NCBI RefSeq assembly: GCF_000247995.1
Contig: NZ_BAFE01000061.1
Coordinates: 18,395-82,394 of the forward strand
DNA from: Mobilicoccus pelagius NBRC 104925
GTDB lineage: Bacteria; Actinomycetota; Actinomycetes; Actinomycetales; Dermatophilaceae
DNA length: 64,000 bases
Reading direction: 5' to 3'
Position 1 is the first letter of the stretch. Every line of letters begins with the position of its first letter. A program made the position numbers and the translations under genes. Positions 7,682-16,485 of the stretch are shown here, piece after piece. The notes under the pieces were generated by a model, which saw nothing but the letters and a program-made list of their open reading frames with translations, did no database searches and was not told where the DNA came from.

Positions 7682-8905
7682 ATGACACGTGAGATCGGCA
7701 TCGGCGTCATCAGCCTGGGCTGGATGGGCCGCCTCCACACGCGCGCCTACAAGCAGCTCCGCGAGCGCTACCCCGAGCTCGACGTCACCCCGCGACTCGT
7801 CGCGGCGGCCGACCCCGTCGAGTCGTTCCGGGAGGAGGCGGTGGGGACGCTCGGGTTCGAGCGCGCCTACGCGGACTACCAGGAGCTCCTCGACGACCCC
7901 GAGGTCGACGTCGTCTCCATCTGCGGTCCCAACTACCTTCACCGCGACATGGCGCTCGCCGCGGTCCGCGCCGGCAAGCCGTTCTGGATCGAGAAGCCGA
8001 TGGGCGTGAGCGCCGCGCAGAGTGAGCAGATCGCCCGCGCCGCGCAGGAGGCCGGCCTCATGACGGCCGTCGGGTTCAACTACCGGCACACCCCCGCGAT
8101 CGAGCACGCCCGATCCCTCGTCGCGGCGGGCCGCCTCGGCCGCATCACCAACGTCCGCTGCTGGTTCATCGCCGACTACGCGAGCTCCCCCGACGGGCCC
8201 CTCACCTGGCGCTACTCCAAGGAACAGGCCGGCTCCGGCGTCTTCGGCGACCTCCTCAGCCACGGGTTCGACCTCGCCCAGTACGTCCTTTCCGACCGCA
8301 TCGACGCCGTCTGCGCGATGTCGGGCACGTTCGTCACCGAACGCCCCAAGGCGCTCGGCCAGGCCATCGGCCACGGCGCCGTCGCCGTCACCGAGGAGAA
8401 GTACCCCGTCGGCAACGAGGACTACGCCGCCGTCCTCGCCCGCTTCGACGGAGGTGCGCTCGCGACGTTCGAGTCGAGCCGTGTCGCCCACGGCCCCCGC
8501 GCCGAGTACGTCGTCGAGGTGTACGGCACCGAGGGCAGCCTGCGGTGGAACTACGAGAACCAGATGCACCTCGACGTCCTCATCGACGCCGACAACGCCC
8601 ACCACCACGGCTACACGCGCGTGATGTCGGATGCGACGCACGGCCACTTCGGCCGGTACCAGCCCGGGCCGGGGCAGCTCATGAGCTTCGACGACATGAA
8701 GTCCATCGAGGCCGCCCTCTTCGTCGAGTCCGTCCTCACCGGTGAGCAACTCGTCCCGTCGGCCGCCGACGCGTGGGCCGCCGCCGAGTGCGACGAGGCC
8801 TGCGTCGCCTCCGCCGCCGACGGTGTCTGGCACGACGTGCCCGCCGTCGAGGGGCCGACGACGATCGGCTCCTCCGTCGGTGGCGCCGCCCTCCCCGGCG
8901 ACTGA
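7682..8905 (+). CDS. Gfo/Idh/MocA-family oxidoreductase
   Basis: A 407-residue oxidoreductase with an N-terminal Rossmann fold (IGIGVISLGWMGRLHTRAYK), the catalytic EKPMGVS and a C-terminal domain containing GSGVFGDLLSHGFDLAQYVL. ATG 7682 follows GAGGACGAC. The usual GxGxxG of the nucleotide-binding loop reads SLGWMG here. Its length and the GPLTWRY segment group it with the 2219 protein rather than with the shorter IolG-like ones. It lies in the middle of the four-gene operon, 73 bases after iolG and 40 bases before the IolH-like gene. The substrate is probably a cyclitol or sugar derivative. Confidence 0.88.
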   Translation: MTREIGIGVISLGWMGRLHTRAYKQLRERYPELDVTPRLVAAADPVESFREEAVGTLGFERAYADYQELLDDPEVDVVSICGPNYLHRDMALAAVRAGKPFWIEKPMGVSAAQSEQIARAAQEAGLMTAVGFNYRHTPAIEHARSLVAAGRLGRITNVRCWFIADYASSPDGPLTWRYSKEQAGSGVFGDLLSHGFDLAQYVLSDRIDAVCAMSGTFVTERPKALGQAIGHGAVAVTEEKYPVGNEDYAAVLARFDGGALATFESSRVAHGPRAEYVVEVYGTEGSLRWNYENQMHLDVLIDADNAHHHGYTRVMSDATHGHFGRYQPGPGQLMSFDDMKSIEAALFVESVLTGEQLVPSAADAWAAAECDEACVASAADGVWHDVPAVEGPTTIGSSVGGAALPGD

Positions 8906-8945
8906 TTCCCCGGACCCCATCCGCCCTTACGCCCCGGAGACCCCC

Positions 8946-9815
8946 ATGGCCGTGAAGATCCTGCTCGACCCCTCGATGTACCACCCGCACCTGTCGGTCG
9001 CCGACGAGTGCCGCAAGGCCGCCGACCTCGGCTACTCCTACCTCGAGCTGTCCCCGCGTGCCGACTTCCACGAGTGGCACCACTACCCCAAGGTCGACCG
9101 GGCGCTCCTCGCCGAGACGAAGGCGGGCATGTCCGACTCCGGCGTGAAGATCTGGAGCTTCAACCCCGTCTACAACTGGTCCTCGCCCGATCCCCTCATG
9201 CGTGAGCACGCGGTGCGGTGCCTGCGGCGGCTCCTGCAGATCGCGAACGAACTCGAGGTGCCGCTCATCGCGACGGAGTTCTCCGGCGACCCCAACCGGC
9301 CGCTCGAGAGCGAGGCCGCGTTCTACCGGTCGATGGAGGAGCTCGTCCCCGACTTCGAGCGGTACGGCATCGAGTGCACGATCGAGGCCCACCCCTACGA
9401 CTTCGTCGAGGAGAACTCCCGCGCGGTCCAGATCGTCCGCGGCGTCGACAAGGACTGGCTCAACTACGAGTTCTGCTGCCCCCACGCGTTCCACCTCGGC
9501 CAGGGCGACCGCGACGTGCACGCCATGATGGCCTACGCGGGGCCCCGCCTGCGGCACGTCCACATCGCCGACGTGTTCGACCACACCGCCAACGTCGGCA
9601 ACCGGTACATCGTCAACCCGCCCGGCGTCGACGCCCGCATCCATCAGCACAACGAGATCGGCAACGGCGAGATCCCCTGGGACGACGTCTTCGGGTACCT
9701 GCGCGAGACGGACTACGACGGGCCGGTGAGTGTCTGCGTCTTCGGGTGGGAGGAGGACGCCGACGCGATCCACGTCCGCATGCGTGAGCGCATCGAGGCG
9801 GAACTCGGCGCCTGA
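8946..9815 (+). CDS. iolH: IolH-like sugar phosphate isomerase/epimerase
   Basis: A 289-residue TIM-barrel protein. The N-terminal KILLDPSMYHPHLSVADECR, the LGYSYLELSPRADF segment and the C-terminal RYIVNPPGVDARIHQHNEIG match what I remember of actinobacterial IolH proteins, whose exact reaction is not settled. Conserved His and Glu residues of the barrel appear in CTIEAHPYDFVEEN, CCPHAFHLGQGD and LRHVHIADVFDHT. I start at ATG 8946, preceded by CCGGAGACCCCC; the longer upstream frame lies under the 3' end of the previous gene. It is the last gene of the operon and is followed at once by a strong terminator. Confidence 0.83.
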   Translation: MAVKILLDPSMYHPHLSVADECRKAADLGYSYLELSPRADFHEWHHYPKVDRALLAETKAGMSDSGVKIWSFNPVYNWSSPDPLMREHAVRCLRRLLQIANELEVPLIATEFSGDPNRPLESEAAFYRSMEELVPDFERYGIECTIEAHPYDFVEENSRAVQIVRGVDKDWLNYEFCCPHAFHLGQGDRDVHAMMAYAGPRLRHVHIADVFDHTANVGNRYIVNPPGVDARIHQHNEIGNGEIPWDDVFGYLRETDYDGPVSVCVFGWEEDADAIHVRMRERIEAELGA

Positions 9816-9844
9816 CCCGCACGTACACGCCCCCGGACACGAGG

Positions 9845-9874
9845 AAGGCCCCTGCCGTTCACGGTAGGGGCCTT
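9845..9874 (+). terminator. Terminator of the 5626-9815 operon
   Basis: A 13-base-pair stem including one G-U pair (AAGGCCCCTGCCG at 9845-9857, partner at 9862-9874) closes a four-base loop and is followed by CTGGGTTCGTGG. It starts 29 bases after the stop codon. Confidence 0.75.
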
Positions 9875-9918
9875 CTGGGTTCGTGGTGAGGCTCGCTCCT
9901 CATCGAGCGCCTCCCCGA

Positions 9919-10146
9919 TCAGCGACGGGTCGGGCGGACGAGGCCCACGGCGAGGCCGGCGACGACGGCGAACGCGGCGATCATCAGCGGCACGGTGGTC
10001 GTGGCGACCATCGATGCGACGACGCACAGCAGGGTGACGAACGCGACGGCGAGCGCGAGGGCGGCGGGCGAGCGGTCGGTGGACGCGTGGTCGAAGACGG
10101 GCTTGCGGTCGTCGACGGTGGGGGGCAGGACGGTGAGCAGGCTCAT
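9919..10146 (-). CDS. Small two-helix membrane protein, unknown function
   Basis: A 75-residue protein that I do not recognise. Residues 1-28 are hydrophilic; two hydrophobic helices follow (about ALALAVAFVTLLCVVASMVA and PLMIAAFAVVAGLAVGLV), and the C terminus is VRPTRR. The upstream frame stays open to 10308, but ATG 10146 has a good ribosome-binding site (GAGGAGAACCC), so I choose it. It is transcribed divergently from the transporter gene and faces the operon terminator at its 3' end. It could be a small accessory protein of the transporter, but nothing shows this. Confidence 0.6.
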   Translation of the reverse strand: MSLLTVLPPTVDDRKPVFDHASTDRSPAALALAVAFVTLLCVVASMVATTTVPLMIAAFAVVAGLAVGLVRPTRR

Positions 10147-10327
10147 GGGTTCTCCTCGTGTTGCGACCGACGAGGCGAACCACGACGGCGCGCCCCGCAC
10201 GGCCGTCGTGCATACGTGAGGGGTGTGGAACCCACACCCCTTTGTTCGGACATATCCAGTATAGGACAAGTCACCCATCGGTCTCAACCCGGCTCGCACA
10301 CGGGCCACCTCGACACCCGCTCAACTT

Positions 10328-10374
10328 TGTTCTGACAATCTATTGACTGTCGGAGGCACGGAGGGTTGACTGTC
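10328..10374. promoter_or_regulatory. Operator-like cluster upstream of the transporter
   Basis: TGTTCTGACA at 10328-10337 matches the TGTNCTKACA element of the other island promoters. Two copies of TTGACTGTC follow (from 10343 and 10366), the second overlapping an alternative TTG start. Repression of the transporter by the same regulator as the catabolic genes is the simplest reading. Confidence 0.5.
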
Positions 10375-10407
10375 ACCACATCAGAAGCCCGTGCAAAGGA
10401 GCACCCG

Positions 10408-11838
10408 GTGACACACGGTGGTAGCCCATCCTCTCCCGCGTCGGTGACACTTCCGCCCGACACCCCTGGACCCCACACCCGACGCCTCGACCTCATCGCC
10501 GTGGTCGCGACGTTCGGCGGCCTGCTCTTCGGGTACGACACCGGCGTCATCAACGGCGCCCTCGAACCCCTCAAGGCCGACTTCGGCCTCACCGCCGTCA
10601 CCGAGGGGCTCGTCACCGCCACCCTCCTCGTCGGCGCCGCACTCGGCGGACTCACCGGCGGAGGACTCAACGACCGCGTCGGCCGCAAGAAGGCCCTCAC
10701 CGACATCGCCGTCGTCTTCTTCGTCGGCACGCTGGGCTGCGTCTTCGCCCCCGAGCTCGTCGTCCTCCTCGTCTCCCGGTTCGTCCTCGGCTGGGCGGTC
10801 GGTGCCGCCTCCGTCACCGTCCCGGTCTACCTCGCCGAACTCGCCCCCACCGAGCGTCGCGGCACCCTCTCGGGTCGCAACGAACTCGCGATCGTCATCG
10901 GGCAGATGCTCGCGTTCATCATCAACGCGATCATCGCCAACCTCTGGGGCGACCACGACGGCGTGTGGCGGTACATGCTCGCCGTCGCCGCCGTCCCCGC
11001 CGTCTGCCTCTTCGTCGGCATGCTGCAGATGCCCGAGTCGCCCCGCTGGCTCATCGCCCGCAACCGCTACGACGACGCCCTCGAGGTCCTCATGCAGGTC
11101 CGCTCCGAGGACCGTGCCCGCGCCGAGATGCGCGAGGTCGAACTCCTCGCCCAGGAGGAGAAGGCCACCCACTCCGGCAGCCTCGCCGACCTCGCCGTGC
11201 CGTGGATCCGCCGCCTCATCCTCATCGGCTGTTTCCTCGCGATGGCCCAGCAGGTCACCGGCATCAACTCCGTCATGTACTACGGCACCCAGCTGCTCAC
11301 CGAGGCCGGCTTCTCCGCCGACGCCGCCATCGTCGCGAACGTCGCCAACGGCGTGCTCGCCGTCGTCGGCACCGTCATCTGTCTCTTCTGGGTCATCGAC
11401 CGCTTCCCCCGCCGGTCCCTCATCATCTTCGGGTTCTGCGCGACGACGATCTGCCACGGCCTCATCATGGCGGCCGCCGCGATCCTCCCCGCCGGGCAGA
11501 CCCGCGCCTACATCGTCCTCATCCTCTGCGTGACGTTCGTGTTCTTCATGCAGATGGCCCTCAACGCCCCCGTGTGGGTGTGCCTGTCGGAGCTGTTCCC
11601 GCTCCACGTCCGTGGACTCGGCATGGGCATCAGCATCCTGTGCATGTGGCTCATGAACGCCACCCTCACGTTCCTCTTCCCCGTCATCACCGAGATGGCC
11701 GGGCTTCAGGCGATGTTCGGACTGTTCTTCGTCCTCGGCATCGTCGTGGTCCTCGTCCTCCTCAAGTTCCTCCCCAACACCTCCGGCCGGTCCCTCGAGG
11801 ACCTCGAGGAGGCCTTCTCCCGGGGCGAGATGCGCTGA
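10408..11838 (+). CDS. iolT: MFS sugar/inositol transporter (IolT-like)
   Basis: A 476-residue major-facilitator protein of the sugar-porter family, with about 12 hydrophobic segments. Family motifs are visible: GYDTGVINGAL in helix 1, GGGLNDRVGRKKAL in the 2-3 loop, PESPRWLIARNRY before the central loop, the substrate-helix QQVTGINSVMYYG, and a C-terminal NTSGRSLEDLEEAF. It should import myo-inositol or a relative by proton symport. The frame extends to a TTG at 10366, but GTG 10408 has AAAGGAG six bases upstream and is preferred. It stands alone between the operon above and the iolG gene on the opposite strand. The substrate is inferred from context. Confidence 0.85.
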   Translation: MTHGGSPSSPASVTLPPDTPGPHTRRLDLIAVVATFGGLLFGYDTGVINGALEPLKADFGLTAVTEGLVTATLLVGAALGGLTGGGLNDRVGRKKALTDIAVVFFVGTLGCVFAPELVVLLVSRFVLGWAVGAASVTVPVYLAELAPTERRGTLSGRNELAIVIGQMLAFIINAIIANLWGDHDGVWRYMLAVAAVPAVCLFVGMLQMPESPRWLIARNRYDDALEVLMQVRSEDRARAEMREVELLAQEEKATHSGSLADLAVPWIRRLILIGCFLAMAQQVTGINSVMYYGTQLLTEAGFSADAAIVANVANGVLAVVGTVICLFWVIDRFPRRSLIIFGFCATTICHGLIMAAAAILPAGQTRAYIVLILCVTFVFFMQMALNAPVWVCLSELFPLHVRGLGMGISILCMWLMNATLTFLFPVITEMAGLQAMFGLFFVLGIVVVLVLLKFLPNTSGRSLEDLEEAFSRGEMR

Positions 11839-11852
11839 CCCGCCTCCACGTC

Positions 11853-11890
11853 GCGAACGGCCCCTCGGCACCCGCCGGGGGGCCGTTCGC
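11853..11890 (+). terminator. Terminator of the transporter gene
   Basis: A perfect 12-base stem (GCGAACGGCCCC at 11853-11864, partner at 11879-11890) with a 14-base loop starts 14 bases after the stop codon. Confidence 0.75.
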
Positions 11891-12214
11891 GCGCCGAGGA
11901 GCCGTTCGCACGTTCCCGCACGGAGACGGAGGCCCCTCCTCGTCGCGTCTCCTCGCCCACCCCCGACCCAGCGCCCGACGCGGCGCCTCGACGCCACCGC
12001 CGACGAACGGCACATCGAGGTGACGCGGCGTCCGGCCACCCGTGGCGACCGCCGACCGGGGCGTTCGCCGAGCGCTCTCGGCCGGCACGGGCCATGGGGC
12101 CGTGGACGGGGGTCCGAGGTCTCGATCATCAGGTCGGTGCCGATGGGTCTCGGGGCGAGGCAGGACCGGACAGGGTGGGCGGGGCCCACAGCGACCATTG
12201 CGCGCGACACACGT

Positions 12215-12246
12215 CGAGGCCCACCTCCGTGCGGAGGTGGGCCTCG
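12215..12246 (-). terminator. Terminator of the minus-strand iol operon
   Basis: A perfect 15-base stem (CGAGGCCCACCTCCG at 12215-12229, partner at 12232-12246) with only a two-base gap lies 39 bases beyond the stop codon of the 12286 gene. Confidence 0.75.
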
Positions 12247-12285
12247 AACGGGGCGCGGTGGGCCGTCGGCACCACCGCGGGGACG

Positions 12286-13329
12286 TCACACGGCGGAGCC
12301 GCTGGCCTCGGCCTGGACGTCGTCGGCGACGTCGGGGATCTCCGACATCTGCACCACGCGACCCTCGCGGCGGGAGAGGTCGCAGGCCTCGGCCATGCGC
12401 TGGGCCTGCACGCCGTCGTGGACGGTGCACGGGCTCGGGCGGGTGCCCTGCACGACCTCGACGAAGGCCGTGAGCTCACGGACGTACGCCGGCAGGAACC
12501 GGTCCATGAAGCTCATGACCCGGGGTCCGGCGGGGAACGTCGCATCGGGTTCGGCCGAGGTGAGGGCGAGGGTGTCGTCGAGTCCGACGGCGATGTCGCC
12601 GGTGGAGCCGTGGACCTCCATGCGGACGTCGTGGCCGAACGCGTTGTGACGGCTGCACGAGAACGACACGATCGTGTCGTCGTCGAGCATGAACACGCCC
12701 GAGCCGGTGTCGACGTCGCCCGCGGTCTTGATGTACGGGGCACCCTTGTTCGCGCCGAACGCGCACACCGAGCTGACCTCCCGGCCGGTGACGAACCGGA
12801 TGATGTCGAAGTCGTGGATGGAGCAGTCGCGGAAGATGCCGCCGGACACCTCGACGTACTCCTTCGGCGGGGGCGCGGTGTCGAGGGTCATGGCCCGCAC
12901 GGTGTGGACGAAGCCGAGCTCACCGTTCGCGACGGCCTCGTGCGCCCGCATGTACCCGGCGTCGAAACGGCGCTGGAAGCCGATGTGGATCGGCACGGTG
13001 CTCGCCCGCTCGACCTCCGCGAGCGCGAGCGCGGAGTCGAGACTCGCGGCGACGGGCTTCTCGCAGAACGTGGGGATGCCCGCGGCGACGCCGGCGCGGA
13101 TGAGCGACTCGTGGGTCGTCGTGGGGCTGGCGACGACGAGGCCGTCGAGGCCGGAGTCCAACAGGGCGTCGACGCTCTCGACCGCCTGGAGGCCGAGCTC
13201 GCCGGCGACGCGCTGGGCGGTCTCGGGGAACGCGTCGGCGAGGACGACCTCGTCGACCACATCCAGATTCCTCAGGGTGTTCGCGTGGTAGGCCCCGATC
13301 CGGCCGGTGCCGGCGATCCCGATCCTCAT
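12286..13329 (-). CDS. iolG: Inositol 2-dehydrogenase-like Gfo/Idh/MocA oxidoreductase
   Basis: A 347-residue NAD-dependent dehydrogenase. It has a Rossmann fold (MRIGIAGTGRIGAYHANTLR), catalytic CEKPVAAS and a substrate-domain segment FRDCSIHDFDIIRFVTGRE with the conserved Asp and His. ATG 13329 follows GAGGAGCGAAC; the longer upstream frame is not needed. A tandem operator-like sequence lies 59-78 bases upstream of the start. It is the last gene of the minus-strand group downstream of iolD and the transaldolase-like gene, which suits a role in inositol oxidation. It is the second IolG-like enzyme in the island. The C-terminal 30 residues are variable. Confidence 0.85.
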   Translation of the reverse strand: MRIGIAGTGRIGAYHANTLRNLDVVDEVVLADAFPETAQRVAGELGLQAVESVDALLDSGLDGLVVASPTTTHESLIRAGVAAGIPTFCEKPVAASLDSALALAEVERASTVPIHIGFQRRFDAGYMRAHEAVANGELGFVHTVRAMTLDTAPPPKEYVEVSGGIFRDCSIHDFDIIRFVTGREVSSVCAFGANKGAPYIKTAGDVDTGSGVFMLDDDTIVSFSCSRHNAFGHDVRMEVHGSTGDIAVGLDDTLALTSAEPDATFPAGPRVMSFMDRFLPAYVRELTAFVEVVQGTRPSPCTVHDGVQAQRMAEACDLSRREGRVVQMSEIPDVADDVQAEASGSAV

Positions 13330-13387
13330 GTTCGCTCCTCGACGTCGCTGTTGGCCGCGCACGATGCGTGTCATGCGGCGGCAAATG

Positions 13388-13407
13388 TGTACTGACATTC
13401 TGACATG
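13388..13407. promoter_or_regulatory. Tandem operator-like sites upstream of iolG
   Basis: TGTACTGACA (13388-13397) is followed directly by TTCTGACATG, giving two overlapping copies of the CTGACA half-site. It matches the element at 5482 and 10328 and lies between the 12286 dehydrogenase and the TauE/SafE gene. Confidence 0.55.
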
Positions 13408-13513
13408 TTCTTTCGGTTCGGGGGAAGGTCCCGAGCCGTCCGCTTCCCCCGGGCATGGGGTGACGTACACGGATCCCGGTCGCAGCATCCGTGTCCCCGA
13501 CCGGTCGCGGCCG

Positions 13514-14311
13514 CTACCGCAGGAGCAGGGCGATCCCCGAGGCGAGCGCGACGGCGAGGACGACCCGTTCGAAGACGTCCCGCCGGATCCGGGTGATCAT
13601 CCACCGCCCCACGACCGCCCCGAGGACGACGCACGGCACGAGCGAGAGCACGAGCGGGGCCCGCTCCGGACGCACGAGACCCAGACCGACGGAGAACGGC
13701 AGCTTGACGAGGTTGACCGCGGCGAAGAACCACGCGAACGTCCCGACGAAACCGCGGACCGGCAGACCCGCCCGCACGAGGTAGAGGCTCATCACCGGGC
13801 CGCCGGCGTTGGCGACCATCGTCGTGAACCCGGCGAGGCTCCCGAACGCGCGACCGGCGGTGCGCGAGTGCGCGTCGGTCGAGCCGGGAACGGCGGCGGG
13901 ACCCTCCGAGTCGCCGGCAGAGCGAGCGCGACCCCGTCGGGCCAGGACCCGCGCGAGTCGCTGCCCGATCTCCATGAGCGACATGACGACGACGATGCCG
14001 CCGATGAGCGGAGCGATCCACCTGCTCGGCGCCCACTGCAGGAACGCCGCGCCGGCGAGCACCCCGACGAGCACCGGCGCGATGAGCCGGGTGAGCAGGG
14101 GCAGGTCGGCGTCGCGACGGTAGGTCCACACCGCGATCGCGTCGCCGAGCAGCAGGAGGAGCAGCAGCACCCCCGTCGACTCCCGCGTGGGCAGCACCGC
14201 GGCGAAGGCGACGACCGACACGGTGACCGCCCCACCGATCGCCGTCTTGCCGAACCCGACGAGCAGAGCCCCCACCGCGAGGACGAGCCAACCGGCGAGA
14301 TCGACGTCCAC
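13514..14311 (-). CDS. TauE/SafE-family membrane permease
   Basis: A 265-residue protein with about eight hydrophobic segments, matching the TauE/SafE family of putative sulfite or organosulfonate exporters. Characteristic pieces are LVLAVGALLVGFGKTAIGGA near the N terminus and the repeat half-motif SLAGFTTMVANAGGPVMSLY. The upstream frame is open to 14770, but GTG 14311 is preceded by AGGAGGCCCA, and the membrane domain starts right after it. It lies between iolD and an iolG gene on the same strand, an unusual partner for inositol genes. Export of a sulfonate or an organic acid is possible. The substrate is unknown. Confidence 0.8.
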   Translation of the reverse strand: MDVDLAGWLVLAVGALLVGFGKTAIGGAVTVSVVAFAAVLPTRESTGVLLLLLLLGDAIAVWTYRRDADLPLLTRLIAPVLVGVLAGAAFLQWAPSRWIAPLIGGIVVVMSLMEIGQRLARVLARRGRARSAGDSEGPAAVPGSTDAHSRTAGRAFGSLAGFTTMVANAGGPVMSLYLVRAGLPVRGFVGTFAWFFAAVNLVKLPFSVGLGLVRPERAPLVLSLVPCVVLGAVVGRWMITRIRRDVFERVVLAVALASGIALLLR

Positions 14312-14492
14312 TGGGCCTCCTGCACGACGGGGTGGGACACAGACGGGACGCCGGTGCGGCACGGCCGGGTCCCGAGCGGTGACGGACGACGGTGACGGTG
14401 ACGGCGGGCAGACGATGAGGAGACGGCATCGGGGCCCGTCGCGGACGACGGACCCCGATGCGATGCGCGAGGAGGCTCCCGCGCCGGACGAC

Positions 14493-16457
14493 TCAGAGAT
14501 AGTGACGCTGCGCGGCCTTCTCGGCCGTGTACTCCTCGTAGGCCTTCTGCGTGCTCTCCAGTTCGGAGACCTGCCCGACGGGCACGTCCCACCACGCCGA
14601 CGCCGGCGGGTTGGGACCCAAGAGGTCGGTCTCGATGTAGAGGACGGTGACGCCCTCGTTCTCGACGGCCTTCGCGTAGTTCTCGCGGAACGCGGCGATG
14701 CCGTCGCAACGCAGGAGCCTCGCGCCCCAGCTCTCGGCGTTGGCGGCGAGGTCGAACGGCACCTCGTCACCGTCGAGCATCCCCGTCTGCGAGTTGCGCA
14801 TCCGGTACTTCGTGCCGAACCGCTGGGAGCCGCGGGACTCCGAGAGCGCCCCGATCGAGGCGAACCCGTGGTTCTGCAGGAGCACGATGACGACCCGCAT
14901 GCCCTCGGAGACCATCGTCGCGATCTCCATCGGCATCATCTGGTAGGTGCCGTCCCCGACGATCGCGACGACGGCGCGGTCGTCGTGGCCCTGCTCGGCG
15001 AGAGCCATGCGCACGCCCATCGCCGCAGGGATCTCGTATCCCATGCATGAGTAGGCGTACTCGACGTGGTACTGCTCCGGGGTCTGCGCACGCCACAGCG
15101 CCTGGAGGTCGCCCGGCATCGATCCCGCGGCGTTGATGACGACGTCCTTCTCGCCCATGAGTTCGTTGAGGGCACCGAACACCTCGGTCTGGGCGGGCAG
15201 GGGTCCATGGTCGCGGTGGTAGCACTCCTCGGTGACCTTCTGCCATTCGGCGTCGAGGTCGGCGACGCGCTGCCGGTAGGAGTCCGGCATGCTCCAGCCC
15301 TCCAGGCGCGCGGTGAGCGCGGTGAGCGCCGCACGCGCGTCGGCGACCACGGAGATCGCCGAATGCTTGGCCGCATCCATCGCGAGCACGTTGACGTTGA
15401 CGAACCGCACGTCCGGGTTGGCGAAGATCGTATGGCTCGCCGTCGTGAAGTCGGAGTAACGGGTGCCGATGCCGATGACGAGGTCGGCCTCGCGGGCGAG
15501 GGTGTTGGCCGCGGTGTTTCCCGTGGAACCGACGCCGCCGACCGAGGACGGGTGGTCCGCGTCGATGGCGCCCTTGCCTGCCTGGGTGTCGGCGACGGGG
15601 ATGCCCGTCGCCGTGGCGAACGCGCGGAGCGCCGCGCTCGCGCCGGAGTAGACGACTCCACCACCGGCGACGACGAGCGGCGCCTTCGCGGACCTGATCA
15701 CCTCGACGGCGCGGTCGAGGACGGCACCCTCGGGCTCCGGGCGGGCGACGTGCCACACCCGCTTGCGGAAGAACTCGGCCGGCCAGTCGAAGGCCTCGGC
15801 CTGGACGTCCTGCGGCAGGCAGATCGTCACGGCACCCGTCTCGGCCGGGTCGGTGAGGACCCGCATCGCCGCCAGCGCCGAGGGGATGAGCTGCTCTGGC
15901 CGGTTGATGCGGTCCCAGAACCGGGACACGGGCCGCAACGCGTCGTTGACGGACACGTCGAGGCTGCGGGGGTCCTCCAGCTGTTGGAGCACCGGGTCGG
16001 GCGCCCGCGTCGCGAACACGTCGGAGGGGAGGAGGAGCACCGGCACCCGGTTGGTCGTCGCGAGCGCGGCGCCGGTGACGAGGTTCGTCGCTCCCGGCCC
16101 GATCGACGTCGTCACGGCCATCGTCTGGAGCCGCTCCGTCGTCCGCGCGAAGGCCGCGGCCGCGTTGGCCCCACCCTGCTCGTTGCGGACGAGGTAGTAC
16201 GGCATGTCGACGTGTGAGGCCGAGGTGCCCCCGTCCGCCGCACCGGAGGTGTCCGGCACGGCCAGCTCCCCGAGCTCCGACTGGAGCAGGGCCTGACCCA
16301 CGCCGGCCACGTTGCCGTGCCCGAAGATGCCGTACATGCCGGGGACGAGACGGCGCTCGACGCCGTCACGCTCGGAGAACTGGCGGGAGAGGAAGGCCAC
16401 GAGGGCCTGCCCGACGGTGAGACGCACCGTCGCACGTTCGGACGTCTGCGAATTCAT
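14493..16457 (-). CDS. iolD: 3D-(3,5/4)-trihydroxycyclohexane-1,2-dione acylhydrolase (ThDP-dependent)
   Basis: A 654-residue thiamine-diphosphate enzyme that opens the cyclitol ring in inositol catabolism, giving 5-deoxy-glucuronate. It has the three-domain layout of this superfamily: a PYR domain with GIFGHGNVAGVGQAL and TTSIGPGATNLVTGAA, a central domain with VAGGGVVYSGA, and a PP domain whose ThDP/Mg motif runs from VGDGTYQMMPMEIAT to LLQNHGF. The length is typical of IolD. ATG 16457 follows ACGGAGGCGATC; 26 further codons upstream are dispensable. It is downstream of the transaldolase-family gene, 28 bases away, and the two are probably one transcript. Confidence 0.93.
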   Translation of the reverse strand: MNSQTSERATVRLTVGQALVAFLSRQFSERDGVERRLVPGMYGIFGHGNVAGVGQALLQSELGELAVPDTSGAADGGTSASHVDMPYYLVRNEQGGANAAAAFARTTERLQTMAVTTSIGPGATNLVTGAALATTNRVPVLLLPSDVFATRAPDPVLQQLEDPRSLDVSVNDALRPVSRFWDRINRPEQLIPSALAAMRVLTDPAETGAVTICLPQDVQAEAFDWPAEFFRKRVWHVARPEPEGAVLDRAVEVIRSAKAPLVVAGGGVVYSGASAALRAFATATGIPVADTQAGKGAIDADHPSSVGGVGSTGNTAANTLAREADLVIGIGTRYSDFTTASHTIFANPDVRFVNVNVLAMDAAKHSAISVVADARAALTALTARLEGWSMPDSYRQRVADLDAEWQKVTEECYHRDHGPLPAQTEVFGALNELMGEKDVVINAAGSMPGDLQALWRAQTPEQYHVEYAYSCMGYEIPAAMGVRMALAEQGHDDRAVVAIVGDGTYQMMPMEIATMVSEGMRVVIVLLQNHGFASIGALSESRGSQRFGTKYRMRNSQTGMLDGDEVPFDLAANAESWGARLLRCDGIAAFRENYAKAVENEGVTVLYIETDLLGPNPPASAWWDVPVGQVSELESTQKAYEEYTAEKAAQRHYL

Positions 16458-16485
16458 GATCGCCTCCGTGTACTGGTGCCGCGCG

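Larger units (their letters stand above)
11839..12285. other. Intergenic space between transporter and minus-strand iol operon
   Basis: This 447-base stretch separates convergent operons. It contains a strong stem-loop near each end (11853-11890 and 12215-12246). The middle, about 11.9-12.2 kb, shows no gene that I can support. Confidence 0.6.

Noticed and set aside
10366..10407. A TTG start giving the transporter 14 extra residues
   Set aside because: The TTG lies within an operator-like repeat; GTG 10408 has AAAGGAG at good spacing.
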